From assembly GCF_016801865.2 (NCBI RefSeq), contig NC_068938.1, positions 130,414,689 to 130,478,688 of the forward strand: DNA of 64,000 bases. Direction: 5' to 3'. The notes under the pieces are model-generated. The model saw only the letters and a program-made list of their open reading frames with translations. It searched no databases and was not told the DNA's origin. How positions within the stretch are numbered: the stretch's first letter is position 1; each line of letters starts with the position of its first letter. The stretch comes from Culex pipiens pallens. Taxonomy: Eukaryota > Arthropoda > Insecta > Diptera > Culicidae. The position numbers were made by a program, and so were the translations under genes. Positions 1 to 11,389 of the stretch are shown here, piece by piece.

Positions 1-268
1 CTCGAGTTATGACCACTTAAGAGATATGTATGTACTTTTTTGAAGCCGGATCTCAATTAAATGAATGCAAACGATGTCCGGATCCATCATCCGACCCATC
101 GTTGGTAAGGTAATCGAAAACCCTTTCCAAGTCCACAACATTGATAATCTGTGTACTTATTTTTCTGGATCTAAAAAATAGCTGAAACATGTGTCCAAAC
201 CCCTCATACTACCCATTGTTGGTAAAAAGTGAGGAAGGCATCAATCACATAGGTGGATTAAGTAAGTT
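1..268 (-). repeat. Family A interspersed repeat, copy 1 (truncated by window start)
   Basis: The right end carries the family A terminus in reverse orientation: GTGAGGAAGGC, then an AGGTGGATTAAGTAA end at 250-266. Internally it has the recurring phrases of the family (GATCCGG, CCATCGTTGGTAAGG, a CACTTAAG-type motif). The same termini bound the copies at 2050, 31614 and 34251. No coding capacity is seen, so it is a non-autonomous element of unknown class. Confidence 0.7.
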
Positions 269-463
269 TTTTTTTTATTTTCGTTTTTTAGAGATCTTAA
301 AAATTCTTTTTTTAGCTCAACACATTTTAGCCATGGATAAATATGGGCAAAATTTGATCCACCGAATTTTAAACAATTTTCAGCCACATTTAGTCCGATT
401 TTCAGGAATTATCAATTTTTCAATTTAAACAAATAGAAATCAGGAGCTTTTTTTTTAAAAGGT

Positions 464-577
464 CCAATAAACCAAATTTTTAGTTTTTGCTTTATGGGTG
501 TTTTTGAAACCGCCTTGAGTCAGGGTATTAAAAAACACCCAAAAAACAAAAACTGAAAATTTGGTTTATTGAAAACT
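464..577. repeat. Short inverted repeat (hairpin-forming)
   Basis: AATAAACCAAATTTTTAG on the left pairs with CTGAAAATTTGGTTTATT on the right, followed by a matching GGGTGTTTTT / AAAAACACCC pair. Arms are about 45 bp around a roughly 20-bp loop. It is probably a small MITE; no clear target duplication was found. Confidence 0.5.
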
Positions 578-980
578 CCAGAACTCATGATTCGCCTGCG
601 AGTTCACATTAGGGTGGTCAAAATCCGGGCCTCCTCGGGGATTGATTTAGAGAAATCAAAGATTGACCCATCGCTAGGCTAAATTTCAAATTTGAGCTCA
701 TTCTGACCACGGGAACCCCTTGCTCCGATTCCTTGAAATTTGTATGGGAAAATTCGTCAAAATGTATAGAGATAAGTAACGCTAAAACTGTCAATTTTGT
801 ACCAATTCTCGGAACTTAGATTTTCATTAAATTTAGAAAAAAAACTTTCCGGAAGACACATTTCTTTAGGATTTTTTGCTGAAAAAATATTAGCTTCCGT
901 ACAAGACAATTTTTGCTACTCCCTTCGAGAAGATGATTATAATAAATCAAGAAAAAATATATTGGAAAAAACACATAAAG
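578..980. other. No gene; possible decayed transposon end near 611
   Basis: AT-rich DNA. TAGGGTGGTCAAAATCC at 611 resembles the TAGGG start of the hAT-like elements elsewhere in this window, but no matching right end was found. The short reading frames here are interrupted and unrelated to any family I recognise. Confidence 0.3.
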
Positions 981-990
981 AGTACTCAGT

Positions 991-1497
991 AGAGTGTAAC
1001 AAAAATGACTTTTTGGCGGGCATTCAAGGGTTTGTTCCGGTGGGCATACTAAGCCCAAATCCAAAATATGAGCTTGATTGGACGTAACAGGAGCTGGCGC
1101 TCCGCCCTTCAATTTTAAATGGGATTTAACCCGTAAAAAATATTTTTTCAAAAATGTCACTTTTTGAGGCATTTTGGCCACTGAAGCGTTTATTTTCAAC
1201 ATCATTGGCGTGTTGGCCAGATCCTTGCGCATCTTTTGGTATATATAACATTGAAATTTGGAACACCCTGGAGCTCGGTACAGGCCTTCAAACTTTGGCA
1301 TTTTTTCGAAAAATCGGTCCCGGCAAAAAAGATATGCGTCGCGCCTCGCGACGCCCTAGACGCCATTTGATTTTGCCGGGGCCGATTTTTCGAGCTCCTG
1401 TTACGTCCAATCAAGCTCATATTTTGGATTTGGGCTTAGTATGCCCACCGGAACAAACCCTTGAATGCCCGCCAAAAAGTCATTTTTGTTACATCCT
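991..1497. mobile_element. Mutator-like non-autonomous element (507-bp MITE, 105-bp TIRs)
   Basis: Near-perfect terminal inverted repeats of 105 bp lie at 991-1095 and 1393-1497 (left end AGAGTGTAACAAAAATGAC, right end complementary to AGGATGTAACAAAAATGAC). The element is flanked on both sides by the same 10-bp sequence AGTACTCAGT (981-990 and 1498-1507). Long inverted repeats plus a 9-10-bp target duplication is the hallmark of Mutator-superfamily elements. The 297-bp centre has no transposase. The reading frames crossing it simply read through the inverted repeats. Confidence 0.8.
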
Positions 1498-1507
1498 AGT
1501 ACTCAGT

Positions 1508-1850
1508 CTTCAATGCCAGTCTATGCTTAACATGGAAAATATGTATCGATAGTCCACTTTGTCGATCCATTACTATAAGCCAGAAGATACACTTTCACGC
1601 GCAGCGTAAAACGCGACTTGGCGACATGTCGATCTTTCGAACGAGAACGAGCCGGGACTTCGAATTTGGTGTTCAGTAAATGATTCTGTATAAAACCAAA
1701 AAATGAATAAAATATGGTAAAAATAAGACATAAAACATTGTTTGGCTACATCTCCGGAAATAAATTTTGGAAGAGCTTTAAATTTTGGGCACCATTAGTT
1801 TAAGGTGCATGTTTCCGAGTGGCTTTTTATTTGCAATTGAATTCTTTTTT
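1508..1850. other. No gene seen
   Basis: Moderately AT-rich DNA with no open frame of note and no match to the repeat families in this window, apart from lying between the Mutator-like MITE and a SINE. Confidence 0.4.
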
Positions 1851-1854
1851 TGCC

Positions 1855-2035
1855 GGGCTACCGTGGCCAAGAGGTTACGGGTATCACCTTGTAAGCGGAA
1901 GGTTATGGGTTCGATCCCTGTCTGGCTCGGCAAAGTCAGATCCCTTCAAAGAGCAAATCTGCTCACTGGGAATCCTGACCAATAGGGGATGAGTTTCGAC
2001 TAGCGAACCCCCCAATTCAATATTTTTGTGAAAAG
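1855..2035 (+). mobile_element. tRNA-derived SINE
   Basis: The head folds like a tRNA: seven-base acceptor stem GCCGGGC pairing with GCTCGGC (one G-U), an A-box-like TGGCCAAGAGG at 1864-1874, an anticodon loop CTTGTAA, and a B-box GGTTCGATCCC at 1908-1918. The anticodon stem is badly mispaired and 100 bp of non-tRNA sequence follows, so it is a SINE head and not a working tRNA gene. A related head with loop TTTGTAA is present at 47.6 kb on the minus strand. Confidence 0.65.
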
Positions 2036-2049
2036 TCAAAATAAAAAAC

Positions 2050-2742
2050 GTTACTTAATCCATCCTTAGGTGGTTGGCGCCTTCCTCACATTTAAAGGGT
2101 GCTATCCAAAATGCAAAAAGTGCGTGATTATCATTTAAATGCTTATAACTTTTGATAGGTTTGTCAGATCTTCAAAGTTTTGGACGCGTTAGAAAGGTTG
2201 AATACCTATCCAACGATAGGTCGCATGAGAGGTCCAGACAGCATTTTCATCTAAATATCTGAGATCCGGCCTCGAAAAAGTGCGTAAATAACACTTAAGT
2301 GCTTATAACTTTCGATAGATTTGTCAGATCTTCAATGTCTTGGACGCGTTGGAACGGTCTTTTAAATACCTTTCTGAAAATGTATACCATGACGGGTTTT
2401 CTTACAAAAACCACCCTTTTTACAATCTTCCGGACTTTTGTTAAAATCGTTTTTTGAGCATAACTTTTGAAGTACTTAACTAAACTGCATAATTTTTAAT
2501 AGCGACTTATGGGACCCAAGACGGATCGAATGACGCCAAAACGGACAAAATCGGTCCAGCCAATGTCGAGATAATCGAGTGACAATTTTTTGATCAACAT
2601 CCCAGCACACACACAGACATTTGCTCAGAATTTGATTTTGAGTCGATAGGTATACATGAAGGTGGGTCTAGGAGGTCTAATTGAGAAGTTCATTTTTCGA
2701 GTGATTTTATAGCCTTTCCTCAGTAATGTGAGGAAGGCAAAA
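2050..2742 (+). repeat. Family A interspersed repeat, copy 2 (full length)
   Basis: Begins GTTACTTAATCCATCC followed by GGTGGTTGGCGCCTTCCTCAC and ends CCTTTCCTCAGTAATGTG with the closing AGGAAGGC, so the termini are inverted relative to each other (GCCTTCCTCAC / GTGAGGAAGGC). It contains two rounds of an internal repeat with CAGATCTTCAA and TTGGACGCGTT. It shares its whole right third with copy 4 at 34251-34939. No protein is encoded. Confidence 0.75.
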
Positions 2743-2744
2743 AT

Positions 2745-5105
2745 GGGTATTTTTTATGGTGTAAATATTTTTTCCTAAGTTTTTCCGAAGACTTGGTGTC
2801 ACGATCATAAAATTCGTATCTTTAATACAGATTTGTGAATATTTTAATAGCCTTATATGAACTTGCAACTACAATTGCCCGGATCCCTCTTCAATTTTCA
2901 TGATAATTTGCCCTAATGGATAATCACGAGTTATCACAATTTTAGAAATAAAAGCTTTGAAATTTTTTGCAAAAAACAAAACTTCTGATAAAGATGAAGA
3001 TTAAGTAAGTGCCTGGCGCTATGGCATCAAGTCAATAAATCTTCTATTTTTATTTCACCTTTTCACTTCATTCAGTGCACGAGAAACAGTGAATTCATTG
3101 AAGTAAAAATAAACACTTATTGCTCATTCTTCGCCAAATTGGCATGCCGATTTTTGTTGTCATCACCGTTGAGTGCGGCTGTCAAACAGTAGCTCTTACC
3201 TGAAAAGAAAAAGAAATAAAATATTAGATTTATGTCTCAAATTTTAAAATGAAATTTTCAAAAAAATCACGAAATGTCAAAACAATCTAACTCTAACATT
3301 GTATAACCGTTGCTGCTCCCTTAAAACTGTCGTCTCCGACGATGATGTCACGTCGTCACCGTCCCGCGACCTGTCTGTCAAAAGTTGCATTTTCCAAAAC
3401 CCAATCAGACAGAACGCAGCGTAGCTGCAGCACAACCTTCCCATGTCTGTCATAATCTTCAATTTGGCGATACTCTGCGGCCTCCTCCTCCTACTCCTCC
3501 TCCTAGGATCAACTTTAGGTCTTGCGTAACCGCCTTCGCGTATGCGCGCTTCAAGTCGCGCACGGCGTCGCTACAATGAATTATTTATAAGAATTCACCC
3601 AGTTTCAGCGAAAGAGATTGATCAATTAGAAAAAAGGCAGCAGCAGCAGAAAAAGCTCTCCTTCAAAGTGTAGGGTCTGAACGTCACCACCGTCATGTGC
3701 GCGATTTGACGGAATGTTGCAATTATGATTGGTTTATTGTCACTTGAGCGGGACGCGCAGCTTTAAGGTAAGGTGCGCGCGATTTACCGCCATAACTGAG
3801 CCAATTTAAGAGTGACAACTTGATCAAGAGCCATTCGAAGAAATAGCACTCAATGCTGTTTTAAAGCCAACTTGAAGCTTGTTTGCAGCATTTCTAAAGC
3901 TCTTTTAAAGCTACCTGGTCGTAATTGCTTATCTATTGTCTTTTATTCACCGCGAAAGCATTTTTTATGGTGATTCGAATTCCACGATGGCGGCATTTTG
4001 CTTTCGGTCGAGATGATGATGATGATAATGACGGATAATTATTACATCGGTTTAATTCAATAACAAAACCACAATTATCAACATTGTTGATTGTTCGGCG
4101 GTAATTGACTACCGATCGGCGGCAGCAGGAAGGCATTCAAAGTACGTGATAGGTGGACTTTTGCCTCGATTTGTACGATGGTGTCGGAATTCAAGTTCTT
4201 TCATGTCTCAGCGGTGTTGATTGTTTTGAAACGTTCCTTAATTGATTGAGAGTTTATAGGGAGCATTATTCAATCTACAAATAGTGAAAAACCCGCAGTA
4301 AAAGTCAAGGAGTAATTATTGTTACGACCAAGAACAAAGCCGTTGAACTCATTTATTAAAAGTATAGACAAACTCATAAAACTTGTATCATAGATCCAAC
4401 ATGCATAGACACTGCACATGGGCTGTCAAGGGTGCTACACCTTTAGGTTTCCTCTAGAGGTTGACGACTCCCACGCTCTTAAAGGCAAAATCCGTGTGTC
4501 ATATGGGACAGATTGTGCAATGGGTTATGGACAGCAGTCGCGGTTCTGGTTTCTACAGATATTTATGTCTCCTTTGGCTTTTTATGAGGCGCAGTAAACT
4601 GAACAGACTATATGCTTATTATACCTCAGCCTAGACAGATAAGGTGTTGGGAATTGCAGATCTGATGAAGTTAAGATAGTGTCAAATGCGGTTTCTTTAT
4701 TGAAGGCATGAGTTTGATAAAATTTCTTATTTTTAACAAGCCTTACCCGACAATCTTCGTTCTGCCTTTTTCGTTTGTTGGCGTTTTTACTATTATGCTC
4801 ATTCAGCCTCCTGTGATCAAAATTTGATTATACGTAACTTTTCCCATACAATCAGCAGATTTCCCGGAATCGGTTCCAGAGTGGCCAAAGTTGTAACTTT
4901 TTGTCGTAAGAACCTTCCTTGGACTTATACGAACCTAACGCAACAAAGAGCTACTCGATCCGACGCTCCGTATTGAACTGATTCGCGTTAGAACAAAACC
5001 ATCGAAATTTTGTATATTTTAAAAATGTTGTTAGAGTTGAAATCTATTATCATATTTCTATATCTTTATTAAAAGACAAATGATCTACTTTGGAATTGAC
5101 ACTTA
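2745..5105. other. No gene seen; largely single-copy DNA
   Basis: The stretch 3060-4260 is less AT-rich than its surroundings and matches no repeat in this window. It holds CTCCTCCTCCT-type tracts near 3480, CAG-type triplets near 3640 and a short ATGATGATG tract near 4015. Small open frames on both strands are broken and low complexity. In a giant insect intron such islands can be enhancers, but nothing here proves it. Confidence 0.35.
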
Positions 5106-5109
5106 ACTT

Positions 5110-5640
5110 AACCATCTAATGCTCTATTTTTTCCACGATTTTTATTCTTTCCGTGTTCAAGGGATCATTTTGAGCAACTTTTGTTCTACGAAAAACTTTA
5201 CTTCTCTTGTTTTTTTAGTATTTTAATTTGTATATATCATGCATAGTTGACGTTTGTAGTAATTGGCCTATTCTACCATTACCTTTTGGCATTTTAGTTT
5301 TTTATGTTTTGCAGTCACTTTTTTTATATTTTTTGCTTGGTTTTCACATTTTCTACTATATCATATAAATGGTAAAAGAAACTTTACAACAATTGCTCCA
5401 TACTTTTTTCACATTAAAAAACTAACGAACATAGTGAAAAACACAGCCAATTTGAGCCCATAAAAATACATTTTTCAAAACATTGGCAAAGTTATGTGAC
5501 AACAAGTAAAACTACCATTCTTGAAATTTTCAAAAAAATTAAGATTTGTTCTTTCCACTGCTTTACAAGATCAAAAATTGATTGAATAATGGTCTTTTGG
5601 CGAAGTTTTAGATCGAAGCACGCCTAGAGGCGGGGTTGGG
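5110..5640 (+). repeat. Family C interspersed repeat, copy 1
   Basis: AT-rich element recognised by TTGAGCAAC followed by GTTCTACGAAAAA (5172-5200), a CATTACCTTTTG stretch, and an ending with GGCGAAGTTTTAGATCGAAG. Homologous copies are at 7650-8225 and, reversed, at 33985-35215. It directly abuts a family B copy, as does the 34-kb copy. Confidence 0.6.
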
Positions 5641-5643
5641 TTG

Positions 5644-6245
5644 TAGAGGAGCAATTCTCTACGAAATCGGTATTTTCAGAATTTTAATTTTTGTATTTTT
5701 TAATCCGGATGAAACTTTTTTGGTGCCTTCGGTATGCCCAAAGAAGCCATTTTGCATCATTAGTTTGTCCATATAATTTTCCATACAAATTTGGGAGCAG
5801 TCCATACAAAAACGATATATGAAAATTCAAAAATATGTATCTTTTGAATGAATTTTCTGATCGATTTGGTGTCTTCGGCAAAGTTGTAGGTATGGATATG
5901 GACTACACTGAAAAAAATGGTACCCGGTAAAAAAAATTTGGTGATTTTTTTATTTAACTTTTTATCACTAAAACTTGATTTGCAAAAAAAAACTATTTAT
6001 ATTTTTTTTTCATTTTTTTATATGTTTTAGAGGACATCAAATGCCAACTTTTCAGAAATTTCCAGGTTGTGTAAAAAATCTTTGACCGAGTTAGGAATGT
6101 TTTAATCAATACTGATTTTTTTCAAAAAATCGAAATATTGGTCGCAAAAATTTTTCAACTTCATTTTTCGATATAAAATCAAATTTGCAATCAAAAAGTA
6201 TTCAAGTGAATTTTTGATAAAGTGCACCGTTCTTGAAAAAAATAC
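5644..6245 (+). repeat. Family B interspersed repeat, copy 1
   Basis: Begins GAGCAATTCTCTACGAAATC and contains the family signature GATTTGGTGTCTTCGGCAAA near 5865, then ACACTGAAAAAAATGGTACC. The end is the complement of a 'gaaaacggtgcactttatca' phrase that occurs directly in copy 2. Homologues are at 35222, 40315 and 57600. No protein is encoded. Confidence 0.65.
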
Positions 6246-7140
6246 TCATAAACTTGGTTTTAACGAAATATTAAAAGTTTGACAGTCAAAAAACAAACAA
6301 ATATTCTAAATATGTCTTGTGCACAAAAAAAAGGAAAACCATAAAACTCACACAAAAAAATAAATTCAAAATTCAGCAATAGATGATTAAGAGTGTTCCT
6401 TTAAAGTTATTGAAAATAAACAAGTTTATTTTATATAAACATTTTTTTCCAAAAATCTTCACACAAACTAAGAAAAGAGTTCAAAACTATTTTAAACTCG
6501 ATCACTGATTCTTAGAAATGTGAAAAATATCAAATTGTAGAACATTTCCTGTAAGAGAATGTTTAAAAAATGATGCCTCGCTCCTTTTTTATTATTTAAA
6601 ACTATGTTCTAGCTCTTTTTTTGGTGTCGGTTAAATCTCTTAGCAAATATGGTACTTTTTTTCTAACAATTAAAACATTTTTCATCTTTATGGTTAAATC
6701 ATCCAATTCAATCATAACTTGCGACCGAAGATATTAGCAAAACCGTTCCGCGTCAATCGAGTCGACTAACTGCTCCTCAACAAACAAAGCGCCTCTAGCG
6801 GATTATCTTGCAAACGACTCTAGCCGAGACACACGCTTCGTGCCATAAAACACGTCCAAGCTTGCACTCTTCACCAATTTTAGTTGAATATGTGGAATCA
6901 CACGATTAAAAATGAAGATTAACAAATTCGCATTATTTAGAAATAATGACCTACTTTTACGATTTTATGAACTATTGAACTGGCCCACTAGATTCTTTTT
7001 AATTTTAAACTTTTCCTTAGAAGTTGAAATCTTCACTTTATTTCCATTATTTTGATCGAAGCAATTTAACTCCTGGTGATATGAAAATATATCAATCAAA
7101 TTAAAAGTTTAAAGCAGCGAGTATTAAATAAAATTTGGTG
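6246..7140. other. No gene seen; AT-rich
   Basis: Poly-A/T-rich DNA with no substantial reading frame. A less AT-rich patch at 6740-6860 (CGTTCCGCGTCAATCGAGTC) is unlike the flanks and matches nothing else in the window. Confidence 0.35.
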
Positions 7141-7276
7141 TGTAACGCCCCGTGCGTGAGAGCGCGCAAATATTTATGGTTAGCTACGTTGGATTTGCTC
7201 GTTTGCTGCCTACTCTTGCTTATTTTCGCTCTGAGCGTGGAAAGGAACAGAAAATTATAGCAGAGAGTATCTCACA

Positions 7277-7431
7277 CACTAGCGTGCCCAGCTCATCGAG
7301 GAAGGTGGGGCAATGCTATGGACGTTTTGAAAATTCCGTCATTTATGGACACCCCCTGACCAAAATAAGAAAAATGTTCTGAGGATGGTGGGGCAGTTGC
7401 CCCATGTTGCCCCACCCTGTGCACGCTAGTG
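7277..7431. mobile_element. hAT-type MITE, 155 bp
   Basis: Inverted ends CACTAGCGTGCCCAG and CTGTGCACGCTAGTG (one mismatch) are flanked by a perfect 8-bp direct repeat ATCTCACA (7269-7276 and 7432-7439). An 8-bp target duplication with CA-type ends fits the hAT superfamily. Sub-terminal GTGGGGCAA/TTGCCCCAC pairs add a secondary stem. Confidence 0.75.
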
Positions 7432-7649
7432 ATCTCACATAACACGTGAGAGAACAGACAATCATATTTTTGGGTTGATTCAAATGTAAACAAATGATGA
7501 TTAATGTGTCTATATAAATAACATTGCTATTTTCTCTCTTTCTTATAGCACTACTAAATTACAATCATCACTATACGATTAAAACTGTCCCAAATGAAAA
7601 CGAAAGCGAGAAATCCTTATAATTCGCTCCAAAATATTTAAAAAAAAAT

Positions 7650-8225
7650 ACATTTTTTCAACTTTCATATGCCCGAATTTGTTTTTCGATAATTTTTATT
7701 TTTCCCGTGTTCAGGAGGTAATTTTGAGCAACTATTGTTCTACGAAAAATTTTACTTTTCTTGTTTCATTTTTAGTTTTTTTTTATTTGCATTTATTAGT
7801 TTATGTTTGTTTCTGATAGTATCTGGCTTATTCTACCACCTCCTATCATTACCTTTTGCCTATCTAGTTTTTTTCATGTTTTACTGCCATTTTTAGTTTT
7901 TTTGGCTTGTTTTCTCTTTTTCTTCTGTAAAATGACACCATTATCATTTAAATTGTAGGAAAATGCGTAGAGACATAGTCTGGGACACTACATAAATTGC
8001 TGCATACTTACTTTACATAAAATATAGAAAATTTTAGTAGAAAACACAGCCAAAATTGACCCCGGAAAAAAAATATTTTTTTTTAAACATAGCAAAGTTG
8101 CATAAAACAAGTCAAACTTCCATCTCTTAACAATTTTAAAATTTAAAGATTTCTTCCTTCCAATGCTTTTGAAAGTACAAAAATTGGTTCAAAATTGATT
8201 TTGAGGCGAATTTTTTAATCGAAGA
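7650..8225 (+). repeat. Family C interspersed repeat, copy 2
   Basis: Contains TTTTGAGCAACTATTGTTCT and ends in AATTTTTTAATCGAAGAG, parallel to copy 1. Uninterrupted across the region TTATCATTTAAATTG to GTAGAGACATAGTC, so it serves as the empty-site reference for the family A insertion in copy 3. Confidence 0.6.
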
Positions 8226-10189
8226 GTAGCGTTTTAATGAAAAAAAAAATCGAATTAATCAATGTATAAATTGAATAACATTATTTATTTTAAGAACAGC
8301 AATGATGCTTAAAACAATTTCACGAATAAATCAAAATAAATTGATTCTATAATAGAAACCATGTAAGCAAAGCATAAACAAAACTCGCTCGTAAAACATC
8401 CGAAAAAAACCATCCCATCTTTACGCAAATCAATTTGTCGTAGGTCAGGACTCGTAGGTTGCCTCTTTATTGCCGTCGGGTTGTGACCGACCGACCGGCG
8501 TGTGTGTTTGAATCTGAATATAGAAAACAAGCTGCTCCGACGCGGGACCATCAATAACCCGGTCTCGTCACCACTCCGATCTTCATAACCCCTCTTCCTT
8601 TTTGGTTTCGTCTTACAGGAGAGTTTGACCAAAAGTTGAACCTTTTAAGAAAAATATTTCTCTTCGATTGTTGAAAATTCTATGTTAAAAAAATATTACT
8701 CAATTAAAATGTCAAAAATTGTCAAATTACCCTAAATCCTTTGGTTCACGATAAATTTTTCACACACATTTCCTTGTGAGATTTATATGGCGCCCCCCAA
8801 AAAGAATCCCCACCAAGAAAAAGAAGAAGAGAAACAATTTTTCATTTATCGATAGGTGATTTGTTCTTTTTTCTCTCTTTTTCGATATAGCTGTCAAGTT
8901 TGGACGTGCTAATAATAACAATAATAGACCGACATGTATACCAAAAAACCTGTTTTCCACATCAGACTGGACCGAGGCGAGCTAAACTGTTTGCGGACGA
9001 TTGATCTATCAATCACCGCCTGACACGTGTGGACAATCGGGGGGGTTTAGTTGATTGTTTGATTGGCAACAAGTAGGTTAACAGGTAGGATTTTGATTTG
9101 TTTGTTTTTAAATTGCACTTTTATTAGTTATGATGACTTTCAACAATTTTTTTCTCATAAGTGCAAAATTCTATCTAAGTGTCGAAATTTAGAGAAAAGT
9201 GAGGTTTTATAGAGTTTTTGTAGTTTTCCGAAATAAAATGTTAAAAAGCATGTTTCACTTCGGCCTAAAAATAAGTATAATAAAAATAAATTGGAATAAA
9301 ACAATGAAAAACACGGACGCCACTACTGCTTTTGATTCGGGTACTAATTATACAGTTTCTAAAGTGTTTACTCAAACTTGCTACCACACCGATAGCACAA
9401 AACCCGTCCAAATGGGTCATTCCAGCAAACAGATTATCTCACCAAGGCAAATGGGTCTGCCGCCACTTTGAGATCTATTCAATGTCTTGCAACTTTTTTT
9501 TTCTTCGCTTCTCCCCAACAAGAAAGCCCCAACGACTTTGCTAACGGTCGAACCCTAGAGCTGCATACCAGGTCGATTAACACATTATCGTAAACATTAG
9601 CAATATATTGAAAGTTGCACACTCTATTCTCCAAGGGTTGAAAGACGCAGTAGTAGGAGGAGGAGAAACATCCCCATTGATTTAACAACTCCACTTTTTC
9701 TTAATGCCCCACCGCAAACACCTCAAGTGTTTATCCAATCCATGGAAATTGGTAGTGCTTCTTCCCCCATAAAGTTCTGTAAAATACTCTCGGGCTGGAA
9801 CGCACTTACGTGGCCAATTAAACGGTTACTGGCCGAGATCCCCACCGCAGCCCTCAATCCCTTCCTTCCACTTTCCTCCCAGTAATGGCTTGAACTTGAA
9901 AAACTAATCAATTTGTTACCTCTCCCCAAGATCCCCCTTCCTCCCATGCACAGCTGTATCAACCTGTATCGCACAGCTGCTGCTGCTGGATAGTGCGTCA
10001 GCAACATGGGCAAAAAAGTGCGTACACAACTTGATTGAGTCTCGCATCCACCGACCATGGCAGATAAAAAACGTAAAGTGCTCGCAGCGATAAGAAAACA
10101 TGAGCCCGCAGAGAACGCAACTTGCTGAACGTGTGCGCTTTGCCGAGCGGTGTTAGGGTGGTTCATGGTTTGATATCGTTTCGATTTAC
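8226..10189. other. No gene seen; single-copy islands
   Basis: Islands at 8380-8640, 8960-9060 and 9720-10160 are less AT-rich and match no repeat in the window. Open frames on the minus strand (8309-8632, 9723-10166) have no recognisable domain, no good start context and no splice or codon pattern to support them. CACGTG-like and CAGCTG E-box sequences occur, for example at 9025 and 9952. Confidence 0.35.
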
Positions 10190-11389
10190 CATAATTTAAT
10201 TATCGTTTTTTTAGTAATTCTTATGGTTGTTTGTAAATTGTTTATGCTCCAGGATAATTTTTTTTGGTAGTTGCTTTGACTGTTTCTTGTTGTTCTTATT
10301 CTAATTTCTTTGACTTCCAATTAATTGTTACTTCATCGATGCTAGATTTTTCTTAATTTTACCTTTATGATCCGCTGATTTTTTTTATATTATTATTCCT
10401 GATTGTTTATTCGCTTGGTTTTTTCGAATAAGTTTATTTCTATTTCTTATTTGTTTTCCTGATAGTCAAGTGTGTATATCTATTTTTATTTTTCTTGTTT
10501 GTCATTCCAGGGAATCATTCTAATTACCTTTTATTTTTTCTTAGATTTTTCTAGTTTTATTTATTCCATTTTTTTATTTTTATTTATGTTCTTTAGCTGT
10601 ATATACCTATATAAGTATAACTTTTATATCATATATCATTCATAATTATATTTGTCTCTGTCTATAACACAATCTCGATGCACCAGATTCTGCGCATTTT
10701 TTTTTTTTTTTCATTGAAAATTCAAGAGAATATAAAAATTTGAACAAACAAATTTTACATTTTTGTTTTTGATTATCTTTCGATTTGTTGATTCCTTCTT
10801 GTTTTTTTTTGTTTTTCCTGCGTTTATTTTCTTAGACATTGTATTGCCCTTAATTTATTTGTTTGATTTTCATTTTTTAATTATTATTTATATTTATTAT
10901 TATTATTTATATTTTTTCTAAAATTTATTTTTATTTCTTTATTTTTATTATTTTCATTTTATTTGATTTCCTGCAATATTTTGATTGATTTGATTTCCTT
11001 TGATTTTTTTAGATATGCAGTGATATTATTTAATATTCCTTGATTTTCTTTGATCTCGAAATTGGTATTGGTTTTATTTAATATTCATTGTTTTTCATTT
11101 ATTTTCCCAGATTTTCATTAAATTCTTGAATTACCTGAGATTTTCTTGATTTTTTTTCATTATTTTTTTATTTTTGTTTTTTCTGAGTTTTTATAAGTTT
11201 CATTGATTTTTTTTAGTTTCATCTAATTTCTTTGATTTTCCATGGTTTTTATAGATTTTTTTTTTAAAATTTATGCTTCACCTCGAGTTGAGCCTGCGCA
11301 GTCATTTTTGTTGGACAGTGTTATCTGTGGTTTTCTTTTTTTTTTATTTTCTTTGATTATTTAATTTTTTTTTTATTTTCTTTTGTTTT

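Noticed and set aside
816..1552. Overlapping frames of 132-161 codons on both strands
   Set aside because: They are translations of the Mutator-like MITE's long inverted repeats.
1860..1932. Functional tRNA-Thr (TGT)
   Set aside because: A and B boxes and the acceptor stem are present, but the anticodon stem is mispaired and non-tRNA sequence follows, as in a SINE.
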